From Zoogloea sp. (GTDB lineage: Bacteria > Pseudomonadota > Gammaproteobacteria > Burkholderiales > Rhodocyclaceae): a DNA stretch of 64,000 nucleotides. The translations under genes and the position numbers were made by a program. How positions within the stretch are numbered: the stretch's first letter is position 1; each line of letters opens with the position of its first letter. Location: assembly GCF_028689785.1 (NCBI RefSeq), contig NZ_JAQVCN010000006.1, positions 88,111 to 152,110 on the forward strand. Direction: 5' to 3'. The notes under the pieces were generated by a model. It made no database searches, was not told the origin of the DNA, and saw only the letters and a program-made list of their open reading frames with translations. Of this stretch, positions 18,553-26,828 are shown in pieces.

Positions 18553-18750
18553 ATGCTCAAGTGGTTGCTGGCAATCGTGATACTGGCGGTGGTGTCGGGC
18601 CTGGGCTCCGGCCTGGCGCTGCGACGCTGGCGCATCGGCCACCTTCCGGGTGACCTGCACTTCGACCTGTTCGGCCGCCACATCCACATTCCGCTCACCA
18701 GCACGCTGCTCATGTCGCTGCTGGTCTTCCTGCTGATCCGCTGGCTGTAG
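18553..18750 (+). CDS. DUF2905 family small membrane protein
   Basis: 65 residues with two hydrophobic segments (about 3-23 and 47-63) separated by a short loop rich in Gly, Asp and Arg: RWRIGHLPGDLHFDLFGRHIHIPLTS. The LPGD segment is the DUF2905 hallmark. No function is established for the family. Convergent with the PBP1C-like gene, whose stop is only eight bases away. Confidence 0.82.
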   Translation: MLKWLLAIVILAVVSGLGSGLALRRWRIGHLPGDLHFDLFGRHIHIPLTSTLLMSLLVFLLIRWL

Positions 18751-18757
18751 CCGGGGT

Positions 18758-20761
18758 TCAGTCCAGGGGCGCACGCACCGCAAAGATCACGCTGTCGAGG
18801 ATCTGCCCCTCGGCCGACATCAGCTCCAGCACATGCCGGCCAGCCACCGGACGCCAGGCCAGACGCAGGCCGTTGCTGCCGCTCAGCTTCTCACCATTGA
18901 GCCGCCACCATGCCCCCGGCGGTGCATGGCTGGCATCGAGGCTCACCCGGAAGGCGGGGTCGTCGGCCAGGGCCATCGCATCCACCAGGAGGCCGTTGGC
19001 CGGGTAGGCGATGCGCGGCAGGCTGCGCGGCAGCCCGACCCGCTCCAGCTCGGTGCCACGGATGAACCACTCCCGGCGCGGGCTTTCGATGGGCGGCTCG
19101 AACACCACCAGCGCCGACACCACCCCCGGTGGCGGCACCAGGCGATGGGCCACCTGCTGCCGATGCAACCCGCGCAGGACGTCCTGCCAGGCCTGACCGG
19201 CCAGCGCCGGAGTGCCCCGCCCGCCCGATGCCCACAACACCACCGTGAAACGGTCCGAATAGCCCGCCCCCAGCGCCTCCCGCCCGTCCATCGCGTACTG
19301 GCGATGGACCACCGGCAGGCTGCCCCCCTCGAGCTCGGTATCCACCAGGATCTCGCTGACGATGAAGGCCGCCTCGGCCCGCAGGATCCGGCGCGGCTGA
19401 CGCTCCGGCGCCGCCAGCAGGCGCGGCGCCAGCCACTGCCCCCCGGCGGGCAGGGCCCGGTACAGGCCGGCCAGCTGGAGCAGGCCGAGCTCCGGCTGCA
19501 TGCCCCGGGGCCAGTCCACTTCAACCTGACGCAGGCGTTCGGCGAGCCCCTCGCCCACCATGCGGGCAACCGCCTGGGCCGGATCTGCCATGCCGCTGGC
19601 CAGGGCCTGGCGCACGCTGACCCAGGTGTGATCCTCGGGCACGGTGGGGGCGTGATTGGACAGCGGCTCCTCGATCAGGCTCGCCGCGGTGAGCAGGCGG
19701 CGCTCGAGGGCAAAACCGTAAACAAGGGGCTGCAGCAGGGTGCCCATGCCCCGCGACACCGGGACCTGGTCCGGCTGGGCCGCGTCGCCGCTCCCCACGT
19801 AGGCCAGGATGTCGCCCGTGGCATTGTCCAGCCCGACCCCGGCACCCTCCACCAGACCGGGGCGCCGCAATCCGCCCAGCAGAACGCGCTGGGCTTCCGG
19901 GTCAAGGGTGCTGATCAGCCGCTCACCGGGGTGCTGCAGCAGCTGGCGCGCCACGTGGGGCGCCAGATCCCAGCGCGGGGCGGTGTTCTGGCGGTCGAGG
20001 CTGGCATTGATCAGGCGCTGGGCCGGGGTGCAGGCGCCCGGCGCATTGATGCGCTCCGCCAGCACGCAGGCCCGGTGGGCCACCACCTCGGCACGGGCAT
20101 TGGGGCCCCTCAGCAGCACCGCCAGCACCAGGGCCTCCGGCCGGCCCAGGGCCTCCGGCCCTTTACCGAAGAATGCCCGGGACGCCGCATGGACACCCTG
20201 CAGATCGCCCCGGAAGGGCGCCAGATTAAGATAGGCTTCGAGGATCTGCTCCTTGGTCCAGCGGGCCTCCAGCGCCTGGGCTGCCAGGGCCTGGTCCCAC
20301 TTCTGGCCCAGGGAGCGCCGCGGCGCGCCATTGCGCCCGAGGGCCAGTTCAGGGTCGAGCAGCCCGGCGACCTGCATGGACAGGGTAGACGCTCCACGCT
20401 TGCGGTCGTACCACAGGTTGTGCCACAGGGAGCCGGCGAAGGCCCGCCAGTCCACCCCCGAGTGTTCGAAGAAGCGCTTGTCCTCGGCTGCCAGCAGGGC
20501 CTCCTTGAGCGCGGGCGAGAGGCTGTTGAGGCTGACCCATTCAAGCCGCCGCACCCCCATGTCGAGGCGCCGCTCGGCCAGGGGCGTGCCGTCCCGGGCG
20601 AGCAGCACTGCCACCGACGGTCGCGCCCCGGCCCGGACTTCGGCAAAGCCGGGGATAGGCTGCACCGCCTGAGCCGGCAATGCGGCAAGAAGCAGCAGGG
20701 CCGGCAGCGCAAGACGCCAGATCAAGGGATTAAGGGCAGAAAAAGGGCGGGACGGGTGCAT
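18758..20761 (-). CDS. Penicillin-binding protein 1C-like glycosyltransferase with inactive transpeptidase domain
   Basis: 667 residues. A signal/anchor segment (about 13-32) is followed by a GT51 peptidoglycan glycosyltransferase: AAEDKRFFEHSGVDW with the catalytic Glu at 93, RKRGASTLSMQ, and LEARWTKEQILEAYLN. The transpeptidase half (about 280-540) keeps PBP1C architecture, but the SxxK motif reads TLLQ at 341-344, the SxN site is not recognisable, and the KTGT motif is replaced by DGREALG. The C-terminal ~90 residues are the PBP_C domain (WWRLNGEKL). So polymerase activity is expected and beta-lactam-sensitive crosslinking is not. The alpha-2-macroglobulin partner common beside pbpC is absent. 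Confidence 0.88.
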   Translation of the reverse strand: MHPSRPFSALNPLIWRLALPALLLLAALPAQAVQPIPGFAEVRAGARPSVAVLLARDGTPLAERRLDMGVRRLEWVSLNSLSPALKEALLAAEDKRFFEHSGVDWRAFAGSLWHNLWYDRKRGASTLSMQVAGLLDPELALGRNGAPRRSLGQKWDQALAAQALEARWTKEQILEAYLNLAPFRGDLQGVHAASRAFFGKGPEALGRPEALVLAVLLRGPNARAEVVAHRACVLAERINAPGACTPAQRLINASLDRQNTAPRWDLAPHVARQLLQHPGERLISTLDPEAQRVLLGGLRRPGLVEGAGVGLDNATGDILAYVGSGDAAQPDQVPVSRGMGTLLQPLVYGFALERRLLTAASLIEEPLSNHAPTVPEDHTWVSVRQALASGMADPAQAVARMVGEGLAERLRQVEVDWPRGMQPELGLLQLAGLYRALPAGGQWLAPRLLAAPERQPRRILRAEAAFIVSEILVDTELEGGSLPVVHRQYAMDGREALGAGYSDRFTVVLWASGGRGTPALAGQAWQDVLRGLHRQQVAHRLVPPPGVVSALVVFEPPIESPRREWFIRGTELERVGLPRSLPRIAYPANGLLVDAMALADDPAFRVSLDASHAPPGAWWRLNGEKLSGSNGLRLAWRPVAGRHVLELMSAEGQILDSVIFAVRAPLD

Positions 20762-20807
20762 GAGTGGCGGGCATTGTATGCCCCATCCCCCCTGGCCGGA
20801 CGCGGGA

Positions 20808-22076
20808 TTACTGACGCTCCCCAAGGGGAAAAGTGTCAATCTTCGTATCTTTCCCCGCCGCTGTAACGTCGAGTGCCTTGACCGCCACCACGCGGGCCTG
20901 GTGGACCTCTGCCGGTATACGCGATTTGTCGTCAAGCAGCCGGGCGATGGATCCTGCATCCACCCCACGCACGGCGTCCAGAGCCGCCAGAAGACGTGCC
21001 TGCTGTGGATAGGGCCGCCCACCCGCGGGCTCACCACGCCCCCTGTGATCGCAGGCACAGGCCGCCAGCATGGCCTCGAAGCGCTCCGGCCGACGCAGGC
21101 CATCGCAGCGCTCGATGAGTTTCACCACGGTTTCCGGGCGCAACTGCAGGGCCTGATGGACGATGCCGTGTTCGCGAGCCGTCATCACGGCCAGGTCGCG
21201 GCAGTCGGCCGGACATTTGAGGCGGTCGCACACCTGGCGCGCCAGGGTCTCGCTGGCCGCCTCGTGGCCGTAGTGATGGGGCAGGATGTGCGCCGGGGTC
21301 AGGCCCTTGCCCAGGTCGTGGAGCAGGCAGGCCAGGCGCACGGCCAGGGGCTGACCGGAAGCAGCGGCCGCATCAATGACGAGTAGTTGGTGCACACCCG
21401 TGTCGACCTCGGGGTGATAGCGGGCCGGCTGGGGAACCCCGAACAGGCAGTCCAGCTCGGGCAGGATGCGGGCCAGGGCGCCGCAGTCCCGCAACACTTC
21501 AATCATGCGCGACGGCCGGGTTTCCATCAGGCCACGGGCCAGCTCCTGCCACACCCGCTCCGGTACCAGGGCGTCCACCTCGCCGGCAGCCACCATGGCC
21601 TGCATCAGTTGCAGGGTTTCCGGCGCCACGCGAAAGTCGGCGAAGCGGGCGGCGAAGCGCGCCAGGCGCAGAATGCGCACCGGGTCTTCGGCAAAAGCCG
21701 GGCTGACATGGCGGAAGACCCGCGCCTGCAGGTCAGCCTGGCCGCCGTAGGGGTCGACAAGCACGCCGTCGTCGCCCCGGGCGATGGCGTTGATGGTGAG
21801 ATCACGCCGGGCCAGGTCCTCTTCGAGGGTTACCGTCGCATCGGTGTGGAAGACGAAGCCGGCATAGCCCGGTGCCGTCTTGCGCTCAGTGCGGGCCAGG
21901 GCATGCTCCTCGTGGGTGCGGGGGTGGAGGAAGACCGGGAAATCCTTGCCGACCGGGCGATAGCCCTCGGCCAGCAGGGTTTCTGGGGTGGCACCGACCA
22001 CGACCCAGTCCCGGTCCTTGACCGGAAGCCCAAGGAGCTCGTCGCGAATGGCGCCGCCAACGCAGTAGATCTTCAT
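20808..22076 (-). CDS. cca: Multifunctional CCA tRNA nucleotidyltransferase
   Basis: 422 residues. Adds or repairs the 3' CCA of tRNA. N-terminal nucleotidyltransferase head VGGAIRDELLGLPVKDRDWVVVGA with catalytic DxD and the RRDLTINAIA block; RNA-binding ED-P-RILRLARFAARF segment; and a C-terminal HD phosphohydrolase domain (LACLLHDLGKGLTP, HHYGHEAAS), so it is the long, multifunctional form. Its ATG overlaps the stop of the upstream epimerase gene by four bases. Confidence 0.95.
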   Translation of the reverse strand: MKIYCVGGAIRDELLGLPVKDRDWVVVGATPETLLAEGYRPVGKDFPVFLHPRTHEEHALARTERKTAPGYAGFVFHTDATVTLEEDLARRDLTINAIARGDDGVLVDPYGGQADLQARVFRHVSPAFAEDPVRILRLARFAARFADFRVAPETLQLMQAMVAAGEVDALVPERVWQELARGLMETRPSRMIEVLRDCGALARILPELDCLFGVPQPARYHPEVDTGVHQLLVIDAAAASGQPLAVRLACLLHDLGKGLTPAHILPHHYGHEAASETLARQVCDRLKCPADCRDLAVMTAREHGIVHQALQLRPETVVKLIERCDGLRRPERFEAMLAACACDHRGRGEPAGGRPYPQQARLLAALDAVRGVDAGSIARLLDDKSRIPAEVHQARVVAVKALDVTAAGKDTKIDTFPLGERQ

Positions 22077-23029
22077 GGACGGTGCAACTGGAAGCTGGCA
22101 AAGCGGCTACGCTTGTTGGCCTTGCCGAGGTAGGTGGGCGCGATCGCCTCCAGGGCGGTGGGCGCCCGCCCCCAGGGCTGGGGTGGACCCGCGGTGACGT
22201 TGGGGGCGCGCATGGAGCGCACGTTGTCACGGCTCATCAGCGGGCCGGGGAGCATTTCCAGCAGGCCCGCCTGGAGCATGGCCAGCCCTTCGGGCAGGGG
22301 AATGACGGGCTGCGGGTAGCCGGTCAGATCCCCGACATACTCCACCAGCTCTTGCAGGGAATACTGGGTGGGCCCCGCCATGTCGAAGGTCTGGCCCGCC
22401 GCATCGCTGCGCTGCAGGGCTTCGGCCACCACGTCAGCCACATCTTGCACGTACACCGGCTGGAAGCGGGCGTCGGCACCGCCGAGGGGCAGCACCGGGA
22501 AACGCCTGAGCAGGCCGGCAAACAGGTTGAGGAAGCTGTCACCAGGCCCGAAAATCACCGAGGGGCGCAGGATGGTCCAGGCGACATCCGGCGCGGCAGC
22601 ACGGATTGCGGCCTCGCCATCGGCCTTGGAGCGCTGGTACTCGGAGGGCCCGTCGGCACTGGCGCCCAGGGCGCTCACATGCACGATGCGCGACACGCCT
22701 GCTTGGCGGGCGGCGGTGACCAGACGCTTCGGGAGCTCCACATGGGCACGGGCAAAATCCGGCCCGTAGGGCGTACCGGTACGCGAATGGAGCACGCCGA
22801 CAAGGCTCACTACCGCATCCATGCCGGCCATCAGCCCCGCCAGGGTGGGCGGGTCGAAGACGTCGGCCTCGACCACCTCCGCGGTGGGCAGAGGCAGCAG
22901 GTGGCGGGCACGCTCGCGGCGGCGCGTGGGAATAACAAGACGGAAGCCGGTGCCCGTCAGGCGCTCGGCCACGGCGGCACCGACGAAGCCGCTGCCACCG
23001 ACGACCAGCACGTTACGGATTGGGGTCAT
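22073..23029 (-). CDS. NAD(P)-binding epimerase/NDUFA9-like protein
   Basis: 318 residues from the ATG at 23029, which has GGAGA upstream; an in-frame GTG at 23041 is the alternative. Rossmann start VLVVGGSGFVGAAVAERL, then VVSLVGVLHSR, a VHVSALGA strand and EYQRSKADGEAA (Tyr-x-x-x-Lys). This atypical SDR group is related to the complex I subunit NDUFA9 and to UDP-sugar epimerases; in bacteria it is often linked to quinone or sugar metabolism, but no substrate is known. Translationally coupled to cca. Confidence 0.85.
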   Translation of the reverse strand: MTPIRNVLVVGGSGFVGAAVAERLTGTGFRLVIPTRRRERARHLLPLPTAEVVEADVFDPPTLAGLMAGMDAVVSLVGVLHSRTGTPYGPDFARAHVELPKRLVTAARQAGVSRIVHVSALGASADGPSEYQRSKADGEAAIRAAAPDVAWTILRPSVIFGPGDSFLNLFAGLLRRFPVLPLGGADARFQPVYVQDVADVVAEALQRSDAAGQTFDMAGPTQYSLQELVEYVGDLTGYPQPVIPLPEGLAMLQAGLLEMLPGPLMSRDNVRSMRAPNVTAGPPQPWGRAPTALEAIAPTYLGKANKRSRFASFQLHRP

Positions 23030-23098
23030 GACTGTCTCCACGAAAGCTGCATGCTGACAGATCGAAACCGGGGCAAAGAATTCCCCAGCTGACTGTGC

Positions 23099-25078
23099 TT
23101 ATTCGAGCCCCGCCCCCGGTGCCGGGCTACCCATGCCGCCAGCGCCGACGTCCCTGACGTCGCCGTTGCTGGCCGCAATGGTACCCAACCGACTCTTCAG
23201 GGAGGGGGAGCGCCCGTCCAGCAGGAGAGCATAGACGACGGAATTGGCCATCACCTTCTTGACATAGTCACGGGTCTCGCCGAAGGGGATGGTTTCAGCG
23301 TAGATGGCGCCCTCCAGGGGCTTCACATCCTTCCAGCGCTTGGCCCGGCCGGGGCCGGCGTTGTAGGCGGCTGAGGCCAGCACCGGGTGGTTGTCGAGGC
23401 CTTCGAGGACCATCCGCATGTAGGTGGTGCCGAACATCACGTTGGTGTCCGGGTCGCGCAACCAGCCCACGTTGTAGCCCTTCATGCCGAGCTTGCCGGC
23501 AATCCACTGCCCGGTGGTCGGCATGATCTGCATCAGGCCCTGGGCGCCGACGCCCGAGCGGGCCGAGGTGACGAACCGGCTCTCCTGGCGCATCAGGCCG
23601 TACACCCAGCCGGTGTCCAGATCCCGGCTGCGGGCGTTGGGCTCGATGCGTTCGCGGTAGGGGGCGAGGTAGCGCAGGCTGTAGTCGTGCTCGCTGCGGG
23701 TCCGGTCGGCGGCGTTGATGGCCCGGTCGTAGATACCAAGCTGCTGGGCCAGTTGGGCGGCGGCGAGGAGGAAGCGATCGTCCCGATTGCGCAGAGTCCA
23801 GTTCCATTCCCGCGTGCCTTCGGTGCGCATGTCGAGGCGGAACAGCGCCAAGGCGCGCTGCACGCCCGGGGTCTGGCGCACCCGCTCGGCTTCCTCGTCA
23901 CTGGTGGCACGGGCCTTGTCGGGCAGCCTGAAGCTGCGGCCGAGCTCTTCATCGGCAAGAATGCTGTAGAAGGTGGGGTGCCCGGCCAGGCGCTCGAAGG
24001 CCTGGCGCGCGGCCTCCTTGTTGCCGAGCGCCTGCTGGGCACGCCCGAGCCAGTAGGTCCAGTCGGGCAGATCGCGCTGAGCCGCGGACATGGCTTCAAC
24101 GGCAGCTTTCACTGCCCGCCAGTCGCCGGCACGCAGCGCGGCGCGCACGCGCCAGGCTGCCTGCTCTTCGGACATGGGCGTGTCACCGGCCGCCTTGTAC
24201 CAGGCATGGGCCTGGGGGAGCAGCTTGGTGGCGGCCTGCCAGGCGATCTGGCCGAGGGCATAGCCCCGCTCGGCCGCGCTGAAGCGCTCGTCGAGCCGGG
24301 AATAGCGCATGTAGGCGCCCATCGGGTCATCGCGGGACAGACGGGCCAAGGCGATCAAGGCCAGCTCGCGCCCCTGCCGGCTGGCGGCAAAGTTGACGGG
24401 CTGACGGTCGAGCCAGGTGGACGGGTTGGTGCTGGCCTTGTCCAGATCGGAGGAGCCCGGCGCCTGCTCGGCCGGCAGCCAGCTGGCCACCGCCCGGGCG
24501 CCCGTGATCCGCTTGGCCTCCATCAGGCGGCGGATGCGCAGCCACAGGTCATCCGGCGCCACCAATGCCTCACGGGCCAGGGTCTGGAGCAGCGGGACAC
24601 AACTTTCCGGCGTGTCCACCAGGGTGAACCACAGGGGACGCACCTCACCCAGCACACTGCCATCACCGTTCTGCAGGCGGGCCTGGTAGTGATAGCAGCG
24701 CAGCTCCTGGTCCGGCTGCTCCTGGTTGGGATATTCGGCCACGAAACTGCCCCACTCGCCGCGCTTGCCCAGGCTGCGCAGCCATTCGCCGCGCAGCTTT
24801 TCGGCCAGCCAGCTACCGCTGTTGCGCTCGATGAAATCCTGTATGCGGCTGGAATCGAAATCAGCGGGCGGGCGGGCAACCAGGTTGGACAGAGCCCAGT
24901 ATTCGGGGTAGGAATCAAGCACGTGACCGGTGGCCGGCGCATTGAGGGCCAGGCGGCTGCGATCAGCACTACGCGCTGCGTCCCGAGCCAGCAGGATGCG
25001 CTCGTCCCCCGGGTCGCCGCCGGCTGGCAGGGCCATCCATAAAACTGCCGCCAATACGGCCCACGCGCTATTCTTCAT
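23099..25078 (-). CDS. slt: Soluble lytic murein transglycosylase
   Basis: 659 residues. Exolytic cleavage of peptidoglycan to anhydromuropeptides in the periplasm. Signal peptide at the N-terminus (ending around residue 20), a long alpha-superhelical U/L domain (about 30-480), then the catalytic domain: GLMRQESRFVTSARSGVGAQGLMQIMP with the catalytic Glu, and the GTTYMRMVLEGL ... LASAAYNAGPGRAKRW lysozyme-like blocks. Length and order match Slt70. The ATG at 25078 lies 40 bases from the divergent cyclo-ligase gene. Confidence 0.94.
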   Translation of the reverse strand: MKNSAWAVLAAVLWMALPAGGDPGDERILLARDAARSADRSRLALNAPATGHVLDSYPEYWALSNLVARPPADFDSSRIQDFIERNSGSWLAEKLRGEWLRSLGKRGEWGSFVAEYPNQEQPDQELRCYHYQARLQNGDGSVLGEVRPLWFTLVDTPESCVPLLQTLAREALVAPDDLWLRIRRLMEAKRITGARAVASWLPAEQAPGSSDLDKASTNPSTWLDRQPVNFAASRQGRELALIALARLSRDDPMGAYMRYSRLDERFSAAERGYALGQIAWQAATKLLPQAHAWYKAAGDTPMSEEQAAWRVRAALRAGDWRAVKAAVEAMSAAQRDLPDWTYWLGRAQQALGNKEAARQAFERLAGHPTFYSILADEELGRSFRLPDKARATSDEEAERVRQTPGVQRALALFRLDMRTEGTREWNWTLRNRDDRFLLAAAQLAQQLGIYDRAINAADRTRSEHDYSLRYLAPYRERIEPNARSRDLDTGWVYGLMRQESRFVTSARSGVGAQGLMQIMPTTGQWIAGKLGMKGYNVGWLRDPDTNVMFGTTYMRMVLEGLDNHPVLASAAYNAGPGRAKRWKDVKPLEGAIYAETIPFGETRDYVKKVMANSVVYALLLDGRSPSLKSRLGTIAASNGDVRDVGAGGMGSPAPGAGLE

Positions 25079-25118
25079 TGATTTTTGCCCCGCCAAAATG
25101 CCGCCGGAGAATAGCACA

Positions 25119-25733
25119 ATGGACACCCCTACCCTCCCCGCCGGGAGCGATATTGCTGCACTGCGAAGACGCCTGCGCCAGGCTGCCATCGCCGCGCGGG
25201 AAGCACTGCCCGCAGAGGCGCGCGCAGAACGCTCGGGGCGCATCGAAGACCACCTGGAGAGCCTGCTGAAAACACTGACCCCCCGGACCCTGGCCTTCTG
25301 CTGGCCATGGCGCGGAGAGGTGGACCTGGTGGCCTGGGTAGAGCGCTGGCTGGCGGCCGACTCCCTGCGCCAGGCCGCCCTGCCGGAGGTCACGGCGCCA
25401 GAGCAGCCGATGGGCTTCCGGCGCTGGCAACCGGGCGACACCATGGAAACGGATCATCACGGCATTCCGGTGCCGGCACACGGGGAACGGGTGGAACCGG
25501 ACGTGATCTTGGTGCCCCTCAACGCCTTTGACACGGCGGGCTACCGGCTGGGCTACGGCGGCGGCTACTTCGACCGCACCCTGGCTGCCCTCGACCCGGC
25601 GCCCCTGTGCATTGGCGTGGCCTTCGAACTGGCCCGCACTGAAACCACCCACCCCCAGCCCCACGACCAGCCCATGGACTGGATCGTCACCGAGGCCGGC
25701 AGCTTCCGCGCCAGGCCAGACCTCAGCGACTGA
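25119..25733 (+). CDS. 5-formyltetrahydrofolate cyclo-ligase
   Basis: 204 residues. ATP-dependent conversion of 5-formyl-THF to 5,10-methenyl-THF. Recognised by LRRRLRQAAIAAREAL at the N-terminus and the phosphate-binding block RLGYGGGYFDRTLA near residue 147, with VEPDVILVPLNAFD just before. The same enzyme is called ygfA or fau. No 6S RNA (ssrS), its usual neighbour, was recognised here. Its 3' end overlaps the convergent oxyR gene by 11 bases. Confidence 0.93.
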   Translation: MDTPTLPAGSDIAALRRRLRQAAIAAREALPAEARAERSGRIEDHLESLLKTLTPRTLAFCWPWRGEVDLVAWVERWLAADSLRQAALPEVTAPEQPMGFRRWQPGDTMETDHHGIPVPAHGERVEPDVILVPLNAFDTAGYRLGYGGGYFDRTLAALDPAPLCIGVAFELARTETTHPQPHDQPMDWIVTEAGSFRARPDLSD

Positions 25734-26640
25734 CCGGACGCACCCCTTGCAGGGGGCTGCCGAGAATGGCCGCCCGGATCACATCGATGGCCCCGCTGCG
25801 CGGATAGGTCACCCGCCAGGCCAGGGCAATGCGCCGGAAAGGCTCCGGCGCCTCGAAGGGGCGCACGGTGAGGAGAGAATTGCCACCGGGCAGGGGGTCG
25901 GCAGCAGAACTGGGCAACACGGTGATGCCGGCACCAGTGGCTACCATGTGGCGGATGGTTTCCAGGGAACTCCCCTCCAGGGTGCGCTGCAGCCCCTCAC
26001 CGCCTCGGCACAGGGGGCACACCTCAAGCACCTGGTCGCGGAAGCAGTTGCCGGCGCCAAGCAGCAGCAGGGGCGCCTCGGCCAGGCGCGCGGCGGGAAT
26101 CGTCGCATCGTCCTCCCAGGCATGGCCGGCGGGCATCAGCACCCGGAAGGGTTCGTCATATACCGCCTGGGTGACGATGCCGGGCTCTTCGAAGGGCAAG
26201 GCCACCACGATCACATCCAGGTCACCGCGCTTCAGGGACTCGGCCAGGCGGGCGGTGTAGTTTTCCTGGATCAGCAGGGGCATCGACGGCGCCGCGGCAT
26301 GGACTCGGGGAATCAGGTGCGGCAGCAGGTAGGGGCCAATGGTATAGATCACGCCGAGCTTTAGCGGGCCGGACAGAGGATCGCGCCCCGCGGTCGCCAG
26401 CTCCTTGATCTGCCCGGCTTCGAGCAGCACTTTTTCGGCCTGGGCGACGATGCGCGCACCGATGTCGGTGATCTTCACGTCGGCCGCACTGCGTTCGAAC
26501 AGAGTGACCGCCAGCTCGTCCTCAAGTTTCTTGATGGCCACCGAGAGCGTCGGCTGGCTGACATTGCAACGCTCCGCCGCATGGCCAAAGTGACGCTCAC
26601 GGGCCAGCGCAACGAGATAGCGAAGATCGGTAAGCGTCAT
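25723..26640 (-). CDS. oxyR: Hydrogen peroxide-sensing regulator OxyR
   Basis: 305 residues, LysR family. N-terminal winged HTH (LRYLVALARERHFGHAAERCNVSQPTLS); C-terminal inducer domain with the redox pair Cys199 and Cys208 in GNCFRDQVLEVC, at the same numbering as E. coli OxyR, so a peroxide-driven disulfide switch is expected. Just upstream sits an ATAG-N7-CTAT half-site, suggesting autoregulation and control of the divergent protease gene. Confidence 0.95.
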   Translation of the reverse strand: MTLTDLRYLVALARERHFGHAAERCNVSQPTLSVAIKKLEDELAVTLFERSAADVKITDIGARIVAQAEKVLLEAGQIKELATAGRDPLSGPLKLGVIYTIGPYLLPHLIPRVHAAAPSMPLLIQENYTARLAESLKRGDLDVIVVALPFEEPGIVTQAVYDEPFRVLMPAGHAWEDDATIPAARLAEAPLLLLGAGNCFRDQVLEVCPLCRGGEGLQRTLEGSSLETIRHMVATGAGITVLPSSAADPLPGGNSLLTVRPFEAPEPFRRIALAWRVTYPRSGAIDVIRAAILGSPLQGVRPVSR

Positions 26641-26659
26641 CAGGCAGCCCCAGTTAGCA

Positions 26660-26674
26660 ATAGTGATTAACTAT
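26660..26674. promoter_or_regulatory. OxyR-type half-site ATAG-N7-CTAT
   Basis: ATAGTGATTAACTAT is an exact match to the ATAG-N7-CTAT OxyR half-operator, 20 bases from the oxyR start in the divergent oxyR-protease spacer. Confidence 0.7.
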
Positions 26675-26828
26675 ACATCTTCATCGCCCCAAGGGCCCAC
26701 CCGGGCAGGCCGTCGTCACGGGGGCTTGCACTCCGCCAAAGCACCCCCATTTTGTAAGCACTTGTTCAAAAACGGAACGTGATACCCCCTGGAAACGTCA
26801 ATTTTCAGGCCATCCACTGGAGCAACAG

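Noticed and set aside
18833..20866. A 677-residue frame opposite the PBP1C-like gene
   Set aside because: Antisense shadow with Gly/Arg/His/Pro bias; the minus-strand gene has full domains.
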